NCBI GenBank assembly: GCA_030668025.1 | Contig: DAOUUT010000011.1 | Span: forward strand, 1-26,532 | Direction of reading: 5' to 3' | Origin: Promethearchaeota archaeon | GTDB lineage: Archaea > Asgardarchaeota > Lokiarchaeia > Sigynarchaeales > SOKP01 | Length of the DNA: 26,532 nucleotides | Shown: in pieces, positions 16,781 through 25,053 of the stretch | Layout of the letters: each line of letters opens with the position of its first letter | How positions within the stretch are numbered: position 1 is the first letter of the stretch | The notes under the pieces: model-generated | Databases searched by the model: none | Told to the model about the DNA's origin: nothing | Seen by the model: only the letters and a program-made list of their open reading frames with translations | Translations under genes and position numbers: made by a program

Positions 16781-17748
16781 TTAACATCACCCTCAATATA
16801 TTTTAAATAGACTTCCTCTAAACTAGGCGTAAGAATTCTAAAATTACGCATTTTACATTTATGTTCTGTTATTTTTCTAAGTATCCTGTGAATTGTATCG
16901 TCTATATCAGCATTTCCTTTTAAATGAGCAAATTGTTTGTTAGAAGCGCCTATTTCGATTCTTTCGATTCCGTCTATATCCTCTAAATTTGGACAAGGGT
17001 TTCCTCCTTTGAAATATATAATTTCGAGAATATCACCTAAGTGGAAGTCACTTTGGAGCTCATCAGGAGAACCAATTTTGATAATTCTGCCTTTATTTAA
17101 TATACCGATCTTATTTGCGATGTCTTGAATGTCAGTTAAGATGTGAGAGGAAAATAATATAGTAATTCCCTTTTGGCTCAGATTTTTTATTAGATTTTTT
17201 ACGTGGTACCTACTACTCGGATCTAATCCGGATAATGGCTCGTCTAGCACTAATATTTGAGGGTCGCTTAGAAGCGCTTGAGCTAATCTTAATTTTTGAA
17301 TCATTCCTCCCGATAAATGAATTATTTTCTTGTACCTTACATCTTGTAAGTTAACAAATTCTAGTACTTCCTGAATTTTTGATTCGAGACGATTTGATTC
17401 TAAGCCCGATAAACGCCCAAATGTGCTTAGAGCGTGATTTATAGTGCGCCATCTTTGGAACCCCGCTTCTTGTGGATGATAACCTAGTATTTTATATATC
17501 TCTTGGCGAGATTTTGATATATTTTTCCCAGCGAGATACACATCTCCAGTATAATCTCTTATTAATCCCACTAGGATTTTTATTGTAGTAGTTTTTCCCG
17601 CTCCGTTAGGTCCAATATATCCAAACACATCTCCTTTGTTTATAGTGAAAGAAATTTTATCTAAAGCTAAAGTATCCTTATAGATTTTTGATACATTTTG
17701 AAATTCTATCAGCGCCTTGTTATTTACACTGTGATTTTGTTGATTCAT
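16777..17748 (-). CDS. ABC transporter ATP-binding protein (NatA-like)
   Basis: A 323-residue ATPase. Walker A is GPNGAGKT (46-53), the signature is LSGGMIQKL, Walker B is ILVLDEPLSGLD, and the H-loop is FSSHIL. A C-terminal extension of about 80 residues ends EVYLKYIEGD, typical of ATPases paired with ABC-2 permeases. The start is ATG 17748 with a weak AAAGGT about 12 bases upstream. It forms a two-gene operon with the permease downstream. The first ten residues (NQQNHSVNN) are a non-conserved tail. Confidence 0.96.
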   Translation of the reverse strand: MNQQNHSVNNKALIEFQNVSKIYKDTLALDKISFTINKGDVFGYIGPNGAGKTTTIKILVGLIRDYTGDVYLAGKNISKSRQEIYKILGYHPQEAGFQRWRTINHALSTFGRLSGLESNRLESKIQEVLEFVNLQDVRYKKIIHLSGGMIQKLRLAQALLSDPQILVLDEPLSGLDPSSRYHVKNLIKNLSQKGITILFSSHILTDIQDIANKIGILNKGRIIKIGSPDELQSDFHLGDILEIIYFKGGNPCPNLEDIDGIERIEIGASNKQFAHLKGNADIDDTIHRILRKITEHKCKMRNFRILTPSLEEVYLKYIEGDVK

Positions 17749-17935
17749 TATGTTACATTTACCTTTTATTTTCTCAATAAAATTTGTTGATCATCCTTAT
17801 CTTAATAAATAGAAGGTAGTAATAAATCTTTTACCACATTATAATTTTTTATAAAAACAACGCAATTAAGTAATTTACAAATGAAAAATCTATACCGTGT
17901 TTGGACTTAAAAAAAAGTTTGATTTTTAACTCTTT

Positions 17936-18106
17936 ATGAATAGTCTAAAAAGAAAATCTTACGAACATCTTATTCTTAATTTCTCTTATCGAAAGAAGGA
18001 GTGCTATGAATGCGAACGAAAATATCATAAATTATTTTTGAGAGAATCTTGTAATTACATAGAATTAGTCTGTGAAAGCTGCCAAAATAAAGAAAAATTA
18101 TATTGA
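17936..18106 (+). CDS. Small zinc-ribbon-like protein, 56 residues
   Basis: This gene runs from ATG 17936 to TGA 18104-18106. It encodes a basic N-terminus (MNSLKRKSYEH) and two CxxC pairs: C23/C26 (CYEC) and C46/C49 (CESC), plus C39. Such spacing would hold one zinc ion. The third-position composition matches its neighbours. It is the only plus-strand gene between two minus-strand genes and no family can be named. A role in nucleic-acid or protein binding is only a guess. Confidence 0.55.
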   Translation: MNSLKRKSYEHLILNFSYRKKECYECERKYHKLFLRESCNYIELVCESCQNKEKLY

Positions 18107-18169
18107 GATTAAAAATCAAGAAAAATCAAAATAAAATAAAACTGTTTTTTAAAGTTTGAATTACTTAGA

Positions 18170-18634
18170 TTAAATTTTGGAGCCGCAATTTTCACAAAAT
18201 AAGGATCCTTCTCGAAGTTGCTGACCACAATAAACGCAATAACTCTTTTCTTCTGTTAATAAGGGCGCTGCAAGGTTCTTAGGTGGAGCTACATAATTAT
18301 CAACTGGAGCATATACGACGTTCTCTCCAAGGACAATTTCTCCAGTTTCAGAATTAAAGCGATAACTAATAACTCCTTTTTGGCGTAAATCTACAAGAAC
18401 TCGCAATACATCTTTAGGTTTTAAGCCAACTTCTAACGCTATATCTTCTAATTTATGAGCCCCTTGATTGCCACGGTCCAATATTGAAACTCTTACTGCT
18501 TTTTGGAATTGAATGTTAGTGTAGATCTGTTGTAACCCACCAATAATAATAAAAAAGGCAGGAATGAACAACCAAAATCCCCAAGCTGATAAACCAATGA
18601 GATCAAAATTAATCGCTCTAAAAACTAATGACAT
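18170..18634 (-). CDS. Membrane protein with winged-helix domain and C-terminal zinc ribbon
   Basis: From ATG 18634 there are 154 residues: a transmembrane helix (about 12-36, LSAWGFWLFIPAFFIIIGG), a winged-helix-like domain (about 45-105, LEDIALEVGLKPKDVLRVLVDLRQKGVI then a beta hairpin), a Pro-rich linker, and a zinc ribbon with C133, C136, C147 and C150. The layout suggests a membrane-bound regulator or adaptor facing the cytoplasm. The true N-terminus is probably longer: 34 in-frame codons upstream encode another membrane helix (see separate entry). I do not recognise a named family. Confidence 0.75.
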   Translation of the reverse strand: MSLVFRAINFDLIGLSAWGFWLFIPAFFIIIGGLQQIYTNIQFQKAVRVSILDRGNQGAHKLEDIALEVGLKPKDVLRVLVDLRQKGVISYRFNSETGEIVLGENVVYAPVDNYVAPPKNLAAPLLTEEKSYCVYCGQQLREGSLFCENCGSKI

Positions 18635-18746
18635 AATCGCAACGAATAGAAATACAAGACCAGTCCCATAAATAGTAATGGCAGCTTCGTATTTCTTTTT
18701 AGAATAATAACGATTTTTATGTTTTTCACTTGACAGTTTTTTTCAC
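18635..18746 (-). pseudogene. Probable 5' extension of the membrane winged-helix gene, with frame break or unusual start
   Basis: In frame with the ATG at 18634, the codons from 18736 down encode a basic stretch (KHKNRYYSKKKYE) followed by a hydrophobic helix (AAITIYGTGLVFLFVAI). No ATG, GTG or TTG precedes it in this frame, and a TGA lies at 18745-18743. A GTG at 18746-18744 sits in another frame, separated by a run of seven A; one A fewer would join it as GTG AAA AAA CTG. Either a homopolymer error, a real frameshift, or a rare start explains this. Confidence 0.5.
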
Positions 18747-18953
18747 TCTCTTTATTTTTTTATCATATCTTTTATTCTCTTTTAACAAGAGATTCTTAGA
18801 ATGTAAGATGAAATAACATTATTAAAATATAATGAGTCCAATTTTTAATAATTAAAATTATTTCATAAATGAATCGCAAGTTTAAAGAATATTAAAGAAT
18901 AGTTCATTAACTTTAATTGAATAACTAGAGATTTAATATGGAATGAAATAAAA

Positions 18954-19826
18954 ATGAATATTCAAAATATAGGAATTTTCTATTTTTCTGGAACGGGAAA
19001 TACTAAATTAGTTGCGAATTTGTTTGCAGACGAGTTCAAAAGGAAAGGGTTCAGCACAAAGCTTATAGCTATTGAGGATGTTTTAAATAATAAACTTGCG
19101 CTTTCTATAGGTGATTACGACCTTCTAGGTTTTGGTCACCCTGTACATGCATTTAGCGCGCCAAAAATATTTTTTGATTTTCTTGACAGGTTGCCAAATG
19201 TAGATGATAAAAAAACATTTACTTTCAAAACGGCTGGAGATCCGCTTTGTACTGGTGGCTCTACAAGCTTGGTTAGAAAATGCCTTAGCAAAAAAGGGTA
19301 TAAAGTATTTCATGAAAACTTGATTGTTATGCCTACTAATGTAATGTTTAAATACGATGATTCTTTAATTAAACAACTATACCAAGTAGCTGTCAAGAAG
19401 GTTAAAAGTAGAACTGGAGAAATACTATTAGGAAAGATAAATCTGCAAAAAAATAGTGTGGTGCTAAAAATTGGAACTTATATCTTCAATAAAGCAGAGA
19501 GTCGTGGTGCGTCTTACTTTGGCAAATATCTAAAAACAACAGATTCATGTAATTTATGTGGTAGATGTATAAAAGAATGCCCTACAAGAAACATCTCTAA
19601 ACATAAAGAGAAAATAATATTTGGAAATAAGTGCACTTTTTGTATGCGTTGTGTTTACATTTGCTCGGAAAAGGCGATATCAAATAAATATATGAATTTT
19701 TTTGTAATAAAAGAGGGCTACAATATTCAGAATGTAATTGATGACCCAAAAATTAAAGGAAATTACATTAATCATAAAACTAAAGGATTTTTTAAGCATT
19801 TTTATAAGTATTTGATCGAGAATTAG
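18954..19826 (+). CDS. EFR1-type flavodoxin-ferredoxin fusion
   Basis: A 290-residue protein. The N-terminal flavodoxin-like domain has the FMN phosphate loop FSGTGNTK at about 10-18 and covers about 1-160. The C-terminal part carries two ferredoxin-type [4Fe-4S] motifs: CNLCGRCIKECP (about 199-210) and CTFCMRCVYIC (about 227-237). The second motif lacks the usual final Pro (CSEK instead of CP). This is the EFrrodoxin-like family, of unknown physiological partner, which would move low-potential electrons in the cytoplasm. It is upstream of glnA on the same strand but separated by 216 bases, so probably a separate unit. The 207-base region before it is AT-rich with no recognisable gene. Confidence 0.92.
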   Translation: MNIQNIGIFYFSGTGNTKLVANLFADEFKRKGFSTKLIAIEDVLNNKLALSIGDYDLLGFGHPVHAFSAPKIFFDFLDRLPNVDDKKTFTFKTAGDPLCTGGSTSLVRKCLSKKGYKVFHENLIVMPTNVMFKYDDSLIKQLYQVAVKKVKSRTGEILLGKINLQKNSVVLKIGTYIFNKAESRGASYFGKYLKTTDSCNLCGRCIKECPTRNISKHKEKIIFGNKCTFCMRCVYICSEKAISNKYMNFFVIKEGYNIQNVIDDPKIKGNYINHKTKGFFKHFYKYLIEN

Positions 19827-19963
19827 AATCCATTTTATTATTTTGTTTTTGTATTATTTTTAATCAGACCATAAAATAGTATGCAAAATTTTATTTTATT
19901 ACATTATTAATAAAATCTAGCAACATGCCCTTTATAAAGACCCTAAAATTTATATGTTTAAAA

Positions 19964-19980
19964 TATAAATTATATTTATA
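19964..19980. promoter_or_regulatory. AT palindrome in glnA promoter region
   Basis: TATAAAT-TAT-ATTTATA has perfect 7-base arms and lies about 63-79 bases before the glnA start. A second palindrome, CTTTATAAAG, lies at 19930-19939. Either can serve as TATA box; I cannot tell which. Confidence 0.4.
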
Positions 19981-19990
19981 AAATAGAAAT

Positions 19991-20023
19991 AGGGAACTTG
20001 TCCCTTTTTCAGAAATGAAAAAG
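19991..20023 (+). promoter_or_regulatory. Two overlapping hairpins in glnA leader
   Basis: Hairpin 1 is AGGGA-ACTTG-TCCCT (19991-20005). Hairpin 2 is CTTTTTCA-GAAA-TGAAAAAG (20004-20023), a perfect 8-base stem with a GAAA tetraloop. They share two bases, so both cannot form fully. They end 19 bases before the glnA start. If transcription starts at the distal TATA both are in the mRNA; if it starts at the proximal one, only the second is, right at the 5' end. A regulatory role is inference. Confidence 0.5.
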
Positions 20024-20042
20024 ATTTGAACTGATGTAAAAA

Positions 20043-21401
20043 ATGATTGAAAAGGAAGATCCTAAAAGGAAAAAGTTATGCGAAGCGGTAATCGAGAAGG
20101 TTAAAGAACAAGAGATTAAGTTTATATACCTTCAATTTACCGATATTCAAGGTATTATTAAGTCGTTTGAGATAAATTCAAAAAGAATCGAAGAGTTTTT
20201 TGATATAGGCGAAAACTTTGATGGGAGTTCCATAACAGGATACGGTGCCATAGAGGAATCTGATAAAGTCGCCCTTCCTGATCCAAGCACATTTAACATT
20301 ATTCCTTGGAGGAACGACAATAGAAAGGTTGCTCGCGTTTTTTGCGATATATATAATCCTAATGGTACGAGATATGAAGGTGATCCTCGTTATATTCTTC
20401 AAAAAGCCGTTAAAAAGGCAGAAAAGCACGGGTTCATATTCTATTGCGCACCAGAAATGGAATTTTTTATGTTAGAACAACAATCGAGCGAGGCAGCGTT
20501 TAAGCCGTCAGATATGCGGGGTTATTTTGATTACGATCCGTACGATATTAACGAAAAAATGAGATACACGATTGCTGAATATTGCGATTCTTTTGGAATT
20601 GAGATCGAATGTTTACATCACGAGGTTGCATTGGGACAACACGAAATCGATTTTCGCTATGGTAAAGCAGTAGAAACTGCTGACAATACTAATACAATTA
20701 AAATGATTGTCAAAACAGTCGCAGCAAAGAATAACATGACGGCAACATTTATGCCCAAACCTTTTGCTGGCATAAATGGTTCCGGGATGCATGTCCATCA
20801 GAGCCTTTGGAAAAACGGAGTAAACTTATTTTACGATGAATCCGATCCGGCTTTTATTTCTTATACTATGAAGAAGTGGATCGCTGGACAACTTAAACAC
20901 GCCAAAAGTATGTGTGCAGTTTTAAGTAGTTGGCCTAACTCTTACAAACGACTTGTACCGGGTTTTGAAGCGCCAGTTTATATTGCGTGGGGTTTTAGGA
21001 ATAGGTCACCTTTAATAAGAGTGCCCGAATTTCACGGTAAAACCAACGCTGCTCGATGCGAGATAAGATGTCCTGACCCTGCTGGAAATCCATACTTACA
21101 ATTTGCCGTACTTTTATCAGCTGGATTGGACGGAATTTTATCAGACGATATAGAAATCACTGAACCAACCGACAGAAACGTCTACAATTTGACAACGAAA
21201 GAGATGATAAAAGAAGGAATTAATTCCCTACCTGGAAGTTTAAGCGAAGCCTTGAGTGAATTTAGAAAATCAAACTTTTTGAAGGAAGTGTTTGGAGAAA
21301 AACCATTTAAAAACTTCTACTACGCTAAGCTAGAAGAAAACGACGCCTATCGAGTTGTTGTAAGCGAGTGGGAACGGAACAGATACATTACACGTTTATA
21401 A
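20043..21401 (+). CDS. glnA: Glutamine synthetase type I
   Basis: A 452-residue GSI enzyme that makes glutamine from glutamate, ammonium and ATP. The N-terminal beta-grasp domain holds FDGSSI (about 58-63). The catalytic domain shows the metal-binding E-x-E of CAPEMEFF, the NGSGMHVHQSLW segment (metal-binding His), KRLVPGFEAPVY, and the RSPLIRVP ATP/glutamate loop. The region that carries the adenylylated Tyr in the beta group (NLYDLP-like) reads NVYNLTTKEM, so control by adenylylation is unlikely; the length fits the GSI-alpha group. It is transcribed alone, with a structured leader and a poly-T end shared with the convergent SDR gene. Confidence 0.97.
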   Translation: MIEKEDPKRKKLCEAVIEKVKEQEIKFIYLQFTDIQGIIKSFEINSKRIEEFFDIGENFDGSSITGYGAIEESDKVALPDPSTFNIIPWRNDNRKVARVFCDIYNPNGTRYEGDPRYILQKAVKKAEKHGFIFYCAPEMEFFMLEQQSSEAAFKPSDMRGYFDYDPYDINEKMRYTIAEYCDSFGIEIECLHHEVALGQHEIDFRYGKAVETADNTNTIKMIVKTVAAKNNMTATFMPKPFAGINGSGMHVHQSLWKNGVNLFYDESDPAFISYTMKKWIAGQLKHAKSMCAVLSSWPNSYKRLVPGFEAPVYIAWGFRNRSPLIRVPEFHGKTNAARCEIRCPDPAGNPYLQFAVLLSAGLDGILSDDIEITEPTDRNVYNLTTKEMIKEGINSLPGSLSEALSEFRKSNFLKEVFGEKPFKNFYYAKLEENDAYRVVVSEWERNRYITRL

Positions 21402-21437
21402 AAAAGATATAAAAAAAAGTTTTTTTTCATTAATTTT
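21402..21437. terminator. Two-way terminator between glnA and SDR gene
   Basis: The tract A8-G-T8 (21411-21427) is an inverted repeat that ends in T on either strand, followed by another T-rich stretch. It occupies the 56-base gap between two convergent genes. Confidence 0.6.
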
Positions 21438-21457
21438 TCTTCTAAAAATAGCACTAA

Positions 21458-22390
21458 TTAATTAGGTTTTGCTATAGATGTTTTTTCGATGAAATCAATG
21501 GCTTTTTGAGTTGATTCGTCCAGCACATTAATGTGTTCAGCACCTACTTTCCTCACGAGCTTTTTATAATAATTTGGCCATAGCCCTTTTATAAAAAAGA
21601 GCAATCTCGTTTTTTTACGTTCGCATATATAAAGCTTCTTTTTAGAGACTTTTTTGAGATAAATGCGTATTGCACGCTCTAATTCGTATCCTTCCTTTGT
21701 AAATTCGTTCCAATATTGTTTCTTTCCAAATTCGTAGCCTTTAGCCAACTGCTCTTGACTATATTTATTAAGCAATTCGGGAGAAAAACTCATTTTCGCT
21801 GTTTCAATTAGATTAGTTTTAATAGGGAACGGACAAATAATAGAAACTTCAATTCCTTTGTCTTTAAATTCTCCGTACAAAGCTTCACAGAATCCAAAAT
21901 TAGCAAATTTAGAGGTACTGTACGGAATTAATCCACCAGCTCCAATTATTCCCGCAATCGAACCAGTTACAATAACGTGCCCAAAACCTTGTTCTACCAT
22001 TTTAGTTATAAACGCATTAACTAAATTAATCATGCCCCATATGTTTACATTGAAGACATTCCTCCATATTTCGTTTGAAAAGCTTTCAATATGTCCGCCT
22101 GCCGCTATTCCTGCGTTGCTAAAAAGAAAATGTACATCTTGCATGTTTGAGAGCGTTATATCTCGCAAGTTTTTAACATCCGATTTTTTCGTTACATCAC
22201 ACTTCTTTGAGACCACTTTAACTTTATAAGCTTCCGCTTCTTCTCTTACATTTTCTAACCTCTCTAAGTTAATATCTGAAATCACAAGGTTAGTTCCCAT
22301 TTTGGCGAGTTCTAAGGCTAAAGCTCGCCCAATCCCGCTTGCTGCCCCAGTGATTACTGCGTTTTTATTTTTAAAATATTTTTCATTCAT
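21458..22390 (-). CDS. Short-chain dehydrogenase/reductase
   Basis: A 310-residue classical SDR with a C-terminal extension. The nucleotide loop is TGAASGIG (14-21); D39 at the end of the second strand favours NAD over NADP. NAG (92-94) and the catalytic S144, Y157 and K161 (YSTSK) are all present. The C-terminal 60 residues are basic (KLYICERKKTRLLFF), a pattern seen in SDRs that work on hydrophobic substrates near membranes. The substrate is unknown. A run AAAGG lies seven bases before the start as a likely ribosome binding site. It is convergent with glnA and follows the membrane-protein gene on the same strand after 91 bases. Confidence 0.93.
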   Translation of the reverse strand: MNEKYFKNKNAVITGAASGIGRALALELAKMGTNLVISDINLERLENVREEAEAYKVKVVSKKCDVTKKSDVKNLRDITLSNMQDVHFLFSNAGIAAGGHIESFSNEIWRNVFNVNIWGMINLVNAFITKMVEQGFGHVIVTGSIAGIIGAGGLIPYSTSKFANFGFCEALYGEFKDKGIEVSIICPFPIKTNLIETAKMSFSPELLNKYSQEQLAKGYEFGKKQYWNEFTKEGYELERAIRIYLKKVSKKKLYICERKKTRLLFFIKGLWPNYYKKLVRKVGAEHINVLDESTQKAIDFIEKTSIAKPN

Positions 22391-22461
22391 CTTAATCCCT
22401 TTAAGTTGTTAGATCTTAATTTAAAATGCTTATTTTCTCTTTCATTATAATATTTAATGTA

Positions 22462-22478
22462 ATAAAAAAAAAGAAAAG
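22462..22478 (-). terminator. Poly-T terminator after the six-helix membrane protein
   Basis: On the minus strand this reads CTTTTC followed by a run of T, a few bases after the stop at 22482. It is identical over 17 bases to 3445-3461 downstream of gdhA. Confidence 0.6.
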
Positions 22479-22481
22479 ATT

Positions 22482-23150
22482 TTATTTCTCAAATTTCCAT
22501 ATTCCATAACCGATTATGAAGAAAACGCCAATACTAACGAATGTTCCGAGTTTTTGCATGAGTACCATTAGGTTCCTGTCCGATGAGAGTCCAACTAGAG
22601 CAATAATTTGCGTAACAAAGTAGAATATTGTAAAAAGGGCAAATATTATTGCGTAGATATTTGAGAATTCTTTGTTTTTAAAAAATGCGATAGTAAAAAA
22701 CACGCTCATAAGAAAAGCACATATATAACCGATCAAAACGATTATCATATGCGGCGTATATAAAACATCAGCAGGAGTGAATGCTATTCCTACGTAAGAT
22801 AATGAAAAAATAACACCTAAAATACAACCGATTTTACTTGCGTATTTTTCTATCTTTCCATCTGAAAACAATTTAGAAACTATGATATAAAAGGGTATAA
22901 AGAAAACAGCGTATACTATTAACGCAGTTGATAAAAACACCATAGAAGTTGTATTTAGAAGGCCCGACCACGCTATAATTCGTCCTGAATCGCTGATAGT
23001 ATTTCCCCAAAACGAATATCCTATAAGGGCGGGATAATCTCGCGTACCACCAGCGTAAAAAATCATAGCTAGAAAGACTAAGATTAAAAACAAAACTTGC
23101 CCAAGTATCATTCCAATTACTGCTTTATTTTTCCAATTTTCAACGTTCAA
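22482..23150 (-). CDS. Six-helix membrane protein (DUF998-like)
   Basis: A 222-residue integral membrane protein with about six hydrophobic helices (about 12-33, 65-92, 103-122, 130-155, 163-187, 197-216). The loop GNTISDSGRI after the first helix resembles the N-x-I-S-D-x-G signature of DUF998 proteins, and the spacing of helices fits; that match is by memory. No transport or enzyme motif is visible. The start codon is TTG at 23150; the first ATG, at residue 14, would cut into helix one, so TTG is preferred. It lies between the SDR gene and the ABC exporter genes, all minus strand, with gaps of about 90 bases. Confidence 0.75.
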   Translation of the reverse strand: MNVENWKNKAVIGMILGQVLFLILVFLAMIFYAGGTRDYPALIGYSFWGNTISDSGRIIAWSGLLNTTSMVFLSTALIVYAVFFIPFYIIVSKLFSDGKIEKYASKIGCILGVIFSLSYVGIAFTPADVLYTPHMIIVLIGYICAFLMSVFFTIAFFKNKEFSNIYAIIFALFTIFYFVTQIIALVGLSSDRNLMVLMQKLGTFVSIGVFFIIGYGIWKFEK

Positions 23151-23246
23151 AATGATTTAATTACCTTTTTTATTGAGATATATTGAAATAATTAATATTA
23201 ATCTAATTTCGAGCTTATCAAATATTAAAGTTTCTTTTTTTTTAAT

Positions 23247-25052
23247 TTAAATCTTTCCTTTACCCATTTCTTCAATATACTCTAAAGATTGGTGCCTGAA
23301 ATACGTATTGTAAAGGTTGGCGTAAGTTCCTCCCCGTTTCATCAACTCATCGTGATTTCCTTCTTCCACTATTTTACCGTGATCCAAAACTACAATTCTA
23401 TCAACGCGTCTAACTGTCCATAAGCGATGAGCAATAATAATTGAAGTGCGTCCTTCAATCGTCTTTTCTAAAGCATCCTGAATTTTTGTTTCAGTAAATG
23501 GATCGACTGAAGCCGTTGCTTCGTCTAAGATAAGAATTGAAGGGTTTTCTAACAATACGCGAGCAAAAACCACTAATTGACGCTGTCCCATCGATAGAAG
23601 CGTCCCTCTCTCACGTACATCAGTTTTTAAACCTTGTGATAAGCTTTCTACCCATTCAGCCCCGCCACTTATAGTTAATGCGTTTTGTACATCCTTTTCT
23701 GTAGCAGAAGCACAACCATACTTAATATTATTTTCTACCGTATCAGCCCATAAGAACGGTGTTTGCGGGATAATACCTATGTGCTTCCTGTATTCTTTAA
23801 GATCGTAATCTTTAATACTCTTACCATCAACTAGAATGTCTCCACCTTGGAATTCGTAAAATCTAGCAATTAATTTAGCAATACTAGATTTACCAGCCCC
23901 AGTATGACCAACGAGAGCAATTGATTCTCCTGGGTTAACTTTCAGTGAGAAGTTATCAAATACTATTTTAGCTTTATCGTATCGAAATGATAAATTCTTG
24001 AATTCAATTTCACCTTTTAGTTTTGAAGGTTTAATGCTGTCGTTTTGAACAACAAGAGGCAACGTATCTATTATAGCAAAAATTCTTTCCGAAGCTGCCA
24101 TGCCAGTTTGAAACATAGGCCAGAAAGATGCTATAATGAGTAAAGGAAAAAATAATAGATTTATGCTTTGAATGAAGAGAACTAATTCTCCTACTCCAAC
24201 AAATCCTTCCATTACCAAGTTACTTCCTATTAAAATTAACAACATCGTAACAAAACCTTGAATTAAACCAAGAGTAGGAAAGATAGAATTCAACAAGAAA
24301 GCTCTTTTTAAATTCACCTTATAGGATTGGTTATTCACTTGAATAAAGTCATCGTAAACTTTTTTTTCTCGCCTGAATGTTTTTGCTATTTGGATGCCAG
24401 AAAAGCTTTCTTTTGTATAGGCGTTTACTGAAGCGAGGGCACGCTGTCCAAGGAGCGTCATCTTTCTAGCAAATTTTCGAAATGACAACGCTGCTATAAA
24501 AAATAATGGGAGCGTTATAAGAAGAACGAGAGTTAAAACCACATTCACAGTAAACATCACAATTATTAAAAGAACTAAGACTACAACCGATGAAACTACC
24601 TCAATTGACAATCCAACTGTCTCTCCGAAGTCTCTAGAGTCAGTATTAATCCTTGAAACTATTTTTCCTAAGGGATTTTTATCAAAGAAAGACAAATCGT
24701 GATTAACGACCGATTTATGAGCGTCTTTTCTTATATCTAGTACTATACTTCCAATTACGCGATTGGAATATATCTGTCTTATATAATTAAAAACCCAGCT
24801 TGAAATGTTAAAGATAAAAATGATCAAGATTAAGAATAAAACATAGATTAGATCTGGAGTAGTTTCTAAATTACTAATAATTAGAGAAATAAATATAGGT
24901 TGAAGAGCGGTAGTAAGCGATGAGATAGTAAGAAAGAAAATTACAACAATCATTGCTCGTTTATAAGGCGAGAAATAAGATACAATTCGTTTCAGTAAAA
25001 CTTTATCTTGATATTTACGATCGTATTCTTCTGCTTCAAGACCTACCCACAA
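23247..25052 (-). CDS. Heterodimeric ABC exporter, subunit with catalytic Walker B Glu
   Basis: A 601-residue type IV ABC exporter half-transporter: six membrane helices (about 30-320) then an ATPase. Walker A is GHTGAGKS, the signature is the deviant LSMGQ, Walker B is LILDEATASVD with the catalytic Glu, and the H-loop is AHR. The start is TTG 25052, one base after the upstream gene's stop, with an excellent GAGGTGAG ribosome binding site (25061-25068) eight bases before it. It pairs with the next gene: this chain keeps the working Glu while its signature is altered, as in the TM287/288 and BmrCD type. Its substrate (drug, lipid or peptide) is unknown. Confidence 0.95.
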   Translation of the reverse strand: MWVGLEAEEYDRKYQDKVLLKRIVSYFSPYKRAMIVVIFFLTISSLTTALQPIFISLIISNLETTPDLIYVLFLILIIFIFNISSWVFNYIRQIYSNRVIGSIVLDIRKDAHKSVVNHDLSFFDKNPLGKIVSRINTDSRDFGETVGLSIEVVSSVVVLVLLIIVMFTVNVVLTLVLLITLPLFFIAALSFRKFARKMTLLGQRALASVNAYTKESFSGIQIAKTFRREKKVYDDFIQVNNQSYKVNLKRAFLLNSIFPTLGLIQGFVTMLLILIGSNLVMEGFVGVGELVLFIQSINLLFFPLLIIASFWPMFQTGMAASERIFAIIDTLPLVVQNDSIKPSKLKGEIEFKNLSFRYDKAKIVFDNFSLKVNPGESIALVGHTGAGKSSIAKLIARFYEFQGGDILVDGKSIKDYDLKEYRKHIGIIPQTPFLWADTVENNIKYGCASATEKDVQNALTISGGAEWVESLSQGLKTDVRERGTLLSMGQRQLVVFARVLLENPSILILDEATASVDPFTETKIQDALEKTIEGRTSIIIAHRLWTVRRVDRIVVLDHGKIVEEGNHDELMKRGGTYANLYNTYFRHQSLEYIEEMGKGKI

Positions 25053-25053
25053 G

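Noticed and set aside
19991..20005. Possible NrpR-type operator (GGAA-N6-TTCC) before glnA
   Set aside because: The spacing and right arm do not match: the sequence reads GGAACTTGTCCC, so the second half site is missing.
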